Source of the DNA: Tanytarsus gracilentus
Taxonomy: Eukaryota; Arthropoda; Insecta; Diptera; Chironomidae
NCBI GenBank assembly: GCA_038502055.1
Contig: JAXRKN010000030.1
Location: 434,001 to 498,000 of the forward strand
Length of the DNA: 64,000 nucleotides
Reading direction: 5' to 3'
Of the stretch, positions 32,233 to 41,110 are shown piece after piece; position 1 is the first letter of the stretch; the number at the start of each line of letters is the position of its first letter. The notes beneath the pieces were generated by a model. The model saw nothing but the letters and a program-made list of their open reading frames with translations, was not told the origin of the DNA and made no database searches. The position numbers and the translations under genes were made by a program.

Positions 32233-32300
32233 AAACTCAAACTGACTTGTCGTGATTTGTTGATCGAGTTTATATTTAATTTATTTTATCTTATCTAATG
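32233..32300 (-). promoter_or_regulatory. Shared LRR promoter block (LRR-4)
   Basis: The - strand carries a variant GATA block (TTAGATAAGATAAAATAAAT), AATATAAACTC and GTCAGTTTGAG. The promoter is thus of the LRR-1/2/3 type although the N-terminal coding half is of the LRR-6 type. Confidence 0.55.
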
Positions 32301-32544
32301 AATTTTAGGGGAATAACATTTTTTAAAGGTGATGTCGTAATTTTTGCAATCTTATCCGAGTTTATCAAATATTTTAATCTACAAGGAATAAATTGCATTA
32401 TTTAATATAAAAAACCAGTTTAAAATTTCAGATTAGATTAAATGTCAAAGTTTATCTTAAAATTTTAATTCTATTTTCCAATTAATTTTGATTATTTTTT
32501 GCAGTGACCAACGTAACCTGATTAAAAATGTTATTCCCCTAAAA

Positions 32545-32612
32545 TGCAATCGATAAGATAAAATAAATTAAATATAAACTCAAACATAAAATCACATCAA
32601 GACACTTTGAGT
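32545..32612 (+). promoter_or_regulatory. Shared LRR promoter block (LRR-5)
   Basis: TGCAATCGATAAGATAAAAT is followed by AATATAAACTC and then CACTTTGAG in place of the usual CAGTTTGAG initiator, ahead of the start codon at 32630. Confidence 0.55.
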
Positions 32613-32629
32613 TTAAAAATCAACTAAAA

Positions 32630-33700
32630 ATGAAATTATTTCTCCTTTTCTTTCTCATCGCAAAAGCGAGCGGAATTTTTATCGAGTGCCGTTTGACTTA
32701 TTTTAGTTTTGAACAAATGGGCAGCATTTATTCGTGTGAAGTTACGAGAATTGTTTATTTATCTGAGGATCCGACAGAAATTCAAAGTCGCAATGGTTCG
32801 CATCTGATTGGTCACACAAACGATGACGTCAAAGGCATTTTCTTTCCTGGACATCTTACACTCAACATCACGATGATACCAAAAGGATTATTGGAATTTT
32901 TTCCGAACTTTATATCGTTGAGTTTCAGTCATTCTCCAATTAATTTTCTTAATGGCGATGAACTCGATGAATATCCGAACCTTGAACACTTTTCACTTTC
33001 TAATTCTGAACTTCTGCACGTTCCTGGAAATTTATTTGCATCAACACCGAACTTGATTTACGTCAGCTTCATGTGGAATAAAATTGAAACTGTCGGTAGA
33101 GGTTTACTGGATGATTTACAAAACTTAATTGAAGTAAATTTTATTGGCAATACTTGCATTCATCTTGAGGCACGAAACTCTGTCATGGTTCGAGCTTTAA
33201 TTCAAAATTTAAGAACAAATTGTCGTGAAATTGAATCTACAACAACAACTGAGTTGACAACCACTACTGAATTAGAGACCACAACAACAACCACTGAATC
33301 AACATCAACCACAACTGAAACAACAACAACAACAAGAGAACCTCAAAGATGTTACTACAATTTACTTGAAATTTTCGTCTGCGATATAAACGACGAAGTT
33401 AAAGAATTAAATCGCAAAATTGATATTTTAGAAAATCGAGTCAGAAAATTAGAAGGATTCGGCGATAAAAACGAAGAACTTTCTATAAAAATTCATAATC
33501 TTGAGGCAGATTTCAACGAAATGAAAACAAGCTTAGAAAATTTAAAGAAAAGTGTTGCAGATGTTCAAAACTTTAATCGATGGGGCATTGGCAATGGAAT
33601 TTCATTTTCCGACGGGGTTTCAGTCGTAAATAATTCAATTAAAAGAAATGTTTACCTTAAAATTATTTGGACGTTTGTGGCGTTGTTAATAATTTTGTAA
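32630..33700 (+). CDS. Secreted LRR plus coiled-coil protein with C-terminal anchor, 356 aa (LRR-5)
   Basis: Inverted near-duplicate of LRR-3: same signal peptide, LRR block, Thr-rich linker, CYYNLLEIFVCDIND module, coiled coil and hydrophobic tail. Differences are few substitutions (for example FIECRL for FMTCRL near the start and SHSPINF for SHCPINF, losing one Cys) and a small shift in the number of Thr codons in the linker. Function presumably the same as LRR-3. Convergent with LRR-6, 169 bp apart. Confidence 0.88.
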   Translation: MKLFLLFFLIAKASGIFIECRLTYFSFEQMGSIYSCEVTRIVYLSEDPTEIQSRNGSHLIGHTNDDVKGIFFPGHLTLNITMIPKGLLEFFPNFISLSFSHSPINFLNGDELDEYPNLEHFSLSNSELLHVPGNLFASTPNLIYVSFMWNKIETVGRGLLDDLQNLIEVNFIGNTCIHLEARNSVMVRALIQNLRTNCREIESTTTTELTTTTELETTTTTTESTSTTTETTTTTREPQRCYYNLLEIFVCDINDEVKELNRKIDILENRVRKLEGFGDKNEELSIKIHNLEADFNEMKTSLENLKKSVADVQNFNRWGIGNGISFSDGVSVVNNSIKRNVYLKIIWTFVALLIIL

Positions 33701-33869
33701 TAAATAAAAAATCATCTAAAATAATAAATAGCGTAAAAATTAAAATATTTAAAAATTAAAAAAATTTAAAAATTAAACAAATGAAAATATTTTAAAAGTT
33801 TAAAAATTCAAAACATTTAAAAATGTTTAAAAATTAAAAAAATATATTTATTTTTATTTCTTTAAATTA

Positions 33870-34799
33870 TTAACAATTGCATCGTCTCGATAATAATTCA
33901 ACCGTGGTCGATTGAAGAAGTCTTCCGGCTTCCTGATTTTGACTTTCTAAATTTTCAGCATGATTTTCAATTCTTGACACCAAAATTTCAAGTTTTTCCA
34001 AAAAATTTGCATTCATTTCTTCAAAACTATTTGTGAGACTTAAAATTTTTCCCTCTAAAGAATTAATTTTCTCGTTTAAATCTTGAATTTGACTCTGAAC
34101 CATTTGATCGATTAATTTTTGAGAGTCCATGTTATATTCTAGGTCACAAACATAATCTTGAAGACTTTTTCTTCTACACTCTGGATATGAACATTTTGTT
34201 TTTAATTCACTAATTAATGTTTGAACTTCGACTGCATTCCGAGCATTAAAACTTATGCAGACATTATTTTCGAACCATCCGAGCTGAATTTCTTGCAAAT
34301 TTTCCAACAAATTGTCGCCAACGTGCCTGATTCGATTTTGACGAAAATCTACGACTCTCATTTTTGGCGTGGCATCAAAAAAATTTCCTGGAACTCGTTC
34401 AACATTTGATTGCATTAAAGTAAATCTTTCCAGATTGTGAAATTCATCAAGTTCGTCACCATTTAAAATATTTATAGCGCAACCTCTGAAGTAGAGTCCA
34501 ATAATGTTTGGAAAGTGGTCTGTGAGTCCTTTGGGAATGGCTGACAAATTAAAATGCGGGCAATAGTCGTGAGGAAAATGAATGAATCGAACGTCGGCAC
34601 TTGAATTTCCAGGAAGATGATCACCGTCATATTCAGTCACATAATTTGAATCGTCCGATAAATCGAAAGAACGAACATCGCAAGTGTAGAGAATTCCATG
34701 CGGTGCCCAATCCCAATTATAAGTAAATCGGCAAGTGATGAAAATTGAATTGACGATTTTTAAATAAATTAAAAAAATTATTATGAAAAATAATTTCAT
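33870..34799 (-). CDS. Secreted LRR plus coiled-coil protein, soluble form, 309 aa (LRR-6)
   Basis: Single exon. The N-terminal two thirds are nearly identical to LRR-4 (signal peptide, CDVRSFDLSDDSNYVTEYDG, LRRs, cap to ELKTKCS). The C-terminal third is unrelated to LRR-4: no Thr-rich linker, a Cys (CRRKSLQDYVCDLEYN) and a long coiled coil (IQDLNEKINSLEGKILSLTN and beyond), ending in RRCNC with no hydrophobic anchor. It should be secreted, possibly linked through the terminal cysteines. Upstream sequence lacks the shared GATA promoter block. Confidence 0.87.
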   Translation of the reverse strand: MKLFFIIIFLIYLKIVNSIFITCRFTYNWDWAPHGILYTCDVRSFDLSDDSNYVTEYDGDHLPGNSSADVRFIHFPHDYCPHFNLSAIPKGLTDHFPNIIGLYFRGCAINILNGDELDEFHNLERFTLMQSNVERVPGNFFDATPKMRVVDFRQNRIRHVGDNLLENLQEIQLGWFENNVCISFNARNAVEVQTLISELKTKCSYPECRRKSLQDYVCDLEYNMDSQKLIDQMVQSQIQDLNEKINSLEGKILSLTNSFEEMNANFLEKLEILVSRIENHAENLESQNQEAGRLLQSTTVELLSRRCNC

Positions 34800-35160
34800 T
34801 TTTTGATGTTTTGTTGTTTAAAATTGAATTGAAAATGAGAAAAAAATTTCTGTGATTGAGCTTTTAATGAAATTTTATATCAAATAATTTTTTGATCCCT
34901 GAATGGCACTGACTTAATGCAGCCTGATTGTTTTATCAAATTTAAACTGAAAACCGAGTTTTAAATTAAGAAAAAACCTTGAACTGATTAAATTTTATTG
35001 ATTGCGAAATTGGTGAATTTTTCTTTGCAAACAAATTGTGAGGTCATGGTCGCTTCAAATAAATTTGAAGTAAAAAATTATTTTAAAATATTTGAGCTCT
35101 CCTTCTAAGAATGAAGTCCAAAAACCGTTAAAAATAAATTTGAATTTTTTTCTGGAATAT
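34800..35160. other. Upstream region of LRR-6
   Basis: AT-rich flank without a gene. The promoter block shared by the other LRR genes was not found here. Confidence 0.3.
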
Positions 35161-35161
35161 T

Positions 35162-35458
35162 TGAACGGAGTTTTGCATAAACCAAAAAATGACTGTAAAA
35201 AAAAACACAATAAAAAAATTTTTACGCTCGATTTTTATTTGAAAAATCTATTTTGAGTTTAAAAATTAAGATAAAAGATTGATAACACTTCGTGGAAATC
35301 GCCATCACACTTTTTTCTTGTTCGGTAGTTAAAAAAGAAGTGTTTTTCGCAAATAAAAATCGAGCGGTTAAAAAAATTTTCAAATAAATGTGTTTTCCGA
35401 AGCAGGCATGTGGTGTTTTTTTTACAGTCATTTTTTGGTTTATGCAAAACTACGTTCA
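35162..35458. mobile_element. MITE-like element with long inverted ends, about 297 bp
   Basis: The left arm (35162-35208) has GTTTTGCATAAACCAAAAAA then TGACTGTAAAAAAA-ACAC. The right arm (35412-35458) is its inverse complement with one or two changes, so the inverted ends are about 45 bp. A second nested inverted pair (CGCTCGATTTTTATTTG at 35225 and CAAATAAAAATCGAGCG at 35351) lies inside. No transposase. Short open frames crossing it are artefacts of the palindrome. Confidence 0.75.
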
Positions 35459-37544
35459 TTTCAACACAAAATTTCAATTAAAAAAACTCAATTTTTTTGG
35501 GGGAATTTTTCTTTATTTAAATTTTTCCTTTTCGTTTCATTTTTCATTTAAATTCTATAAAGAGTCTTTTTGAACATAATTTTTTATACTTTCAAATTTC
35601 AGCTTTCTTCACATTAACAAAAGTTATTTTTTAAAAATTTTCATATCAAACTTTTTCAGGGAGTAAAAGAAGGAACAGGAGAAAAAACTTAATGATAATT
35701 CTAATTTCTCAATTTTTAATCTAAATTATTTAATTTTTACATTGAACTTTATTAATTTTTTTATTCTCTTTTTTAAATAACGCTTTGGAAAAATTTTGAT
35801 AGATTTTTTAGAAAATTTAATAAAAGAGGGAAAAGCTCGGAAGAATTGTAAACAAATTTAAATTTTAGTCTTTTAAATTGAGCAAATGAACTTTAAGTCA
35901 ATTCAAAAAATTAGGGTAAATTTACCTTAACTCCACCTTGTTCTTAAATTTAAATGCAAATAATTTTAAATTGCTTCATTAACTTAAACTTATCAGAAAA
36001 ATATTTTAATTATTTTTTTATATAACTTCATTTTATAATTGTGCAACTCTATTCTTAGTGGATTTTTAGACTTTTTACTTTTTTAAATACATTTTTTAGT
36101 TTTTAACGATAGATATTAATTTTTTTGGCAGAAATTTTCTTGTGTGTGTTTGACATGTAATTTTTAAACAACTTCATTAAACAATTTTTTTGTAATGATA
36201 AAATTTCTAAGACTTTTTTTGTTATCATTTTACTTTTTATATTTGGTTTTTCAGAATTTTAGGAGGTTGGAAAATTTTAGATCAAGAAAATTCAATCAAA
36301 GCTGTAAATTTTAGCTTTTATGTAAAAATCTGCTAAACAGCTCGAGTGGATTTTCACATAAAAGACTTTAAATATATTCGAGTTGAAAACTCTTTTAGGG
36401 TTTAGGATTTAAGATTAACTCCTGTAACTTTTTTCATGACTATATTACAGCTTTGATTTCAACCATTAAACATATTTTTTTTGGCTTCTTAGCTGTTCTT
36501 AAATACACAATATACATATTCATTTCGTCATATCTGAACTTTCGATTTAATTAATCTTTTTATAATTTCTTTTATTTTAGCTCATTTTTTTTAGAAGGTA
36601 AATATTTCTTTCATCTATTGAAAATGTAAAACTCTCTTTAAGGTTTTTTGGTACTTTTCAAAATAGATTAAAGGTTTTTAAGAAAATAAATTAGTAAATA
36701 AACTTTTCGGCTCTTTTCAAGGTATTTCATCCATATTTTGTACTGAGCTAAAAAATTCAAAGTGAAATCTTTTGATTTTTGTAACATCTTTTTTGGCCTC
36801 TTGGTTAGAAACTTCTATGAAGTAAAAATGGGAGGATTTTTTTATATGATTTTATAAGTTTCTGATTTTTTTTAGTGAAATGCATTTAGAGGAACTACTT
36901 TAGAAGCAATTAATGGGATTTTCTAATTTACAAGCTAATGAAAATTTGAGTGTGGTTGAATTTTGCGAAGTGAACTTAAAATTGGGAGTTTTGCTCCTAA
37001 ATTTGTAAATTTAAATTTAAATCCACCTCATCCAAAATTCCACCCACACTTTCTTAATTATTTTTATCAATGATTTTTTTTTGGCAACATTCGAAGGTAC
37101 ACAAATCCTTCACATTTTCTTATATAAATTGCATTTAAATTGATTTGAGCTTAAAAGTAAATTTTTTTTGGAAAGTATTAATCGAGACATTCGATTCAAA
37201 AATTGCATTTGAGTTGAGGAAAAAAACAAAAACTCAAGTATTTCTCTGCATTTACATTATTGCCTATGAACTGGACATAAAATTCATTTTCATCTACTTT
37301 TTCTAACAATTTTTAAAGACTTTTAATGTGCTTTTTTGTCACTTTCTAGATATTTGATTTGCTTCAAAAAATAGATATATTTTTGTCGACATGAACACTA
37401 AATTTTTTATCAATTTCATTTCGATTTTTTTTGATGGTCATTCGGATGTTTTTCAACACTTTAATTCGTGACTAAAAACGCCACGTTTTAACCAAATAAC
37501 TTTCTACTTCATCAAACATCGCGAACTTACCTCGTCGTGACCTT
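35459..37544. other. Long AT-rich intergenic region, no gene seen
   Basis: About 2.1 kb of low-complexity A/T-rich sequence with no convincing frame, splice pattern or RNA gene. It is the 3' flank of the ankyrin/HExxH gene and shows no tandem unit I could define. Confidence 0.4.
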
Positions 37545-39961
37545 TTAGAACCACAGCGCTGTAGTAACAACTACGACGATAGCTAATAGACATCTGTTGC
37601 TAACTACTAACCGCTCAACTCCATTTTCCACTCGCCACTTGAGCTCGGGCAGAATTTTATATTCGTAGAATTCAAAAAGATCTTTATAAGCTCTTCTCAC
37701 GCCTTCCATACCGGTGACATTTTGACGATATAAAATCGGCAAATCTACTGCACGTGCGATGAGTTCACTCTGATGCTGCTCGGGCTCATACTTTTGAAAT
37801 ACCTTTTGCATCCACTGCTCACGATGACCGTCGCGTGTCTTGTAAACATCTTCAATCATCTCAAAGTACTTTCCTATCATTTCGTCCCATCTTGTGTATG
37901 GTTTTGCGTCATTTTGATACATTAAGTACATTACATAGTGCATAACTTCGTGAATAATTATTCCCAGGGCCATGTCACGGTCTTTTGGATTGAGGATGTC
38001 TTTGGCACCGACATAAACTCGATGTTCCTTCTCGTTTGTCAATCCGGATGAAGTGTAACTGACTGGATTGAGTTTGAATGTGAAACGACTTGAAAGATCA
38101 ATGACGAGTTGAAGGTTTGTCCATTTGGCTGCGTACTGGATCACGGGACCTAAAAATTAAGAATTTTTTAAGGGTTGTCAGAAATTTACTCCATAAAAAA
38201 TTAAGTCCACAATATTATCACAAAATAATTAAAATGTCGATAAATTAATTTTTAATTTTTATGTGGACTTAAATCATTGTAGACTAAATATCTGACACCT
38301 TTTAAATTCTAAATTACCCTCAAATTCACTCCACAAAAATCCCAACCCTCAATTCACTCACCAGCCAAATCATTTCTATACAAATCAATAATCGCATAGA
38401 ACACCTCACGACTCGCCGATAACTCATCAATCTCGGTCGGATCAAATTTGATCATTGAACGTTGATGAAGTCTCATAATGTGATCGTCATGCGGCGGAAT
38501 AATGTACTTCAAATTCAACTGCTGCAATTTCATAATTTCATCCTCGGTAAAACTATAAATGTGATTGACAATGTGACGTGCAGCACCGTTATCATATGGC
38601 ATCATGTTGTGAGCATTTAAAATTGCAATGACCTCAAGATTTTTGCTATAAACAGCAGTTACAATTGCCATAATGTTGTCAATGTCTCGAACATATTTGA
38701 GTCGTGGATTTTCCTCAATAAATCTCTCAATTCTTCCCGTGTTTGAGTTGCGAATGTCATCGTGAAATTGTTGAACCGCTCGAACGTGCCAGCCGAGTTC
38801 TTGAAGTGCTCGATTCACTCTCGTGTGACCCCTCGACGGCATAATTTCAGCATAATTTTCGGGATATGGAAAATCAGATTTAATCAGCAGCAAAAATATC
38901 TCAAAATGCTCCATCTGGTACGCTAAAGTCGTCGCAGTCGTATTCTCCCAGTCATCATCCTGCATGAAATCAATTTCAAGTAGAAAACGAACGCCATCAA
39001 TGTTGTCAGCTTCGATGGCTTCAATTAATAGTTCACGACTCTTTTTAATCACGTTGTAAGTGTTGTTGGCGGCATATCTAAAAATTAAGCAATTAATTAT
39101 GAGAGACTTAAGATAAAATTACCGGACTCACCTCTTGTTGAAATTGAAAGGCAAATCCAGCAATGCGTGAATTGTGTCCTTATTAAATCTCTGTGCAATC
39201 ACACGTGCATATCTTTGCATGAATTCAGTGGTATTGAAATCGTTGAGGAAACAGTGCAAGATGCGGACACAAAGTGTGCAATTGCGATTGATGGCTTGTG
39301 CAACAACGGGATAGTAATAAGTCGCATTCATACCTCGATTGATTCCGTAGCGTAAATACATGATGAGATTTTCAACGTTGAACTTGCTGTCGAGGTTTTC
39401 GCGTAATCTTCGTGGATTCACTTTCTCATCGAGAAAGATAAATTCGAGCTTTTCGTCACCATTGAGATAATAAATCTGCTCGACTTCCTTGCGCGTATTC
39501 TTAAAGTGCAACATTAGCGGACGATCAAAGCGTCGCAAATACTTTTCCCACTTGTTCTTCAACCTTCTCCATCCACCATCGACCTCCATGGACACGATGA
39601 ATGTCTTCGGCGTGGATCGAATGCCACGCAAAAATTTTTCATCATTCAAGATGTCCAGAGAGTCGTTCATCGATGCGAAGGTTGCGGTCAAGGTGATTTG
39701 CTTGTGAAGTAGCGACGGACATGGCGCGTTGAGGAAGTTCAGAGCTTTCGGGGTGCACAAGAATGACACTTTTGAAACAATATCGTTGGTGTTTGTGATG
39801 TAATTGCGATTCGAGTATGGCAGTGCTAACGGCTCTTCTGCCTCAGCTGATTCAGGTGACGTTGTTGTAGTTGTTGTTGTTGCATTTGTCGGCGGCGATG
39901 ACGAAGAAACAGATTGAGAGTTTATGATGACGACAATCGACGAGAGTTCAAGGACAAAAGC
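37545..39961 (-). CDS. Surface protein with ankyrin-like repeats and an HExxH metallopeptidase-like segment (5' exon not found)
   Basis: Three joined exons: 39132-39961, 38362-39077, 37545-38149 (phases 2 and 1), giving at least 716 aa. An acceptor at 39962-39963 implies an upstream exon carrying the start and probably a signal peptide. The first exon opens with a hydrophobic stretch, then a Thr run (NATTTTTTTS). Exons 1-2 contain ankyrin-like helices (LLIEAIEADNIDGVRFLLE, TLAYQMEHFEIFLLLIKSD). The last exon has IIIHEVMHYVMYLMY, an HExxH zinc-protease signature, with acidic residues downstream (WDEM, EMIED) that could give a third ligand. The C-terminus (CLLAIVVVVTTALWF) is hydrophobic with no charged tail, suggesting a GPI or terminal anchor. 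I do not recognise a named family; protease activity is inferred from the motif alone. Confidence 0.72.
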
Positions 39962-41110
39962 CTGAAGGATGGAGAGAAAAAAATGAAAAATGGATTTTCC
40001 GTGAGGACTTTTTTAAAATGAAAAATAGAAATTATTAAATGTGAACGACAAATTTTTAAATGTAAACAAATTAAAAAAAAATCAAACAATTTAAACAAAT
40101 AAAAAAAATATTTAAACTTTTTCAAAATAAAAATAATTAACCAAAAGAGTCTGAATACAAAAAAATTAATTTAATTTTTAATTTTCCCAAAAATGTAAAC
40201 AAATTTAAATTCAATTATCAAAATTACATAAAACACCCCCGAAAAAAAATTCCTTAGCTCAAATTTTTTTCCCACGACACGAAAAAAAGAGGAAGAAAAT
40301 TTTCCCACTCCCTTGCATGTCTCTCCCACTCTCTCACCAATAAAAAATTTCACATATTTCAAAATTTCACTTACTATCAGATTTTTCTGCATCCTTCACG
40401 ATAAAAAATCCTTTTTTACCTTTCGCAAATCAATTTTTCATCAATTCCTCACGCGAAAAATCGTAAACAAGGCCAAACCTAATTTTTTTATGTGAGTGTC
40501 TGGAATTTCTTCTTTTTGCTGCACTTCGACTACTGATGAGCTTTGATTTTAACTAAATCCGCCATATTCTAATTAAAATTCGCGCTATTTGACCTCACGA
40601 GGTGCTTTTGACTCTTTCAAGTTTAATTTTAGCTAAAAACTTAAATTTTTTACAATCCACGACGAAATTTTTTTCGCTCTCTTGTGAGATTTTTTCTCAT
40701 CTACTTGAGATTGGGATGAAGGATACAAAAAGGACACGTGATGATCATGCGCTTGCGTGGATGAGTGGGCTGGTGAATGGGTGGAACTGTCTGAACTTTG
40801 AATGAAAAAAGTTGTGTGGTCCATGGGATGCTGTGCGAGGGGTTGAGGAAAATTTAAAAAATTTAACGAATTTATAAAATTTAAAAATTAATTTTTTAAG
40901 CATTTAAAAATTTTTTTTGGAATTTTATTAATTTTTTATTTCATAAATTTTTGTTTGTCTTCATTTATACTCCAAAAAGCGCTTTTTACTTTCACCATTT
41001 ACTAATTTCATCTTAACCTTCTCGGCAACCTCACAAATCTCCCAAAATGCGCTTCACTCAACCATTTTCTCAATTCCATCGCACTTCAATTCAATTTGAG
41101 ATGTGAAAAA
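39962..41110. other. Region between divergent genes, with a missing 5' exon and a short uORF
   Basis: It holds the promoters of the ankyrin/HExxH gene (-) and the MICU gene (+), and probably the undetected first exon of the former. A GTAAAA donor-like site read on the - strand near 40415-40421 is one candidate. A short upstream frame (ATG at 41047 to a stop at 41104-41106) precedes the MICU start and could dampen translation. Confidence 0.35.

Noticed and set aside
28736..33330. Possible CRISPR-like or regulatory array in the ACA/TGT repeats of the LRR genes
   Set aside because: These are Thr codons of the coding linkers, in frame and varying by whole codons.
35222..35573. Short frames of 61-72 aa around 35.2-35.6 kb
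   Set aside because: They cross the arms of the MITE palindrome, so both strands look open; no homology or splice support.
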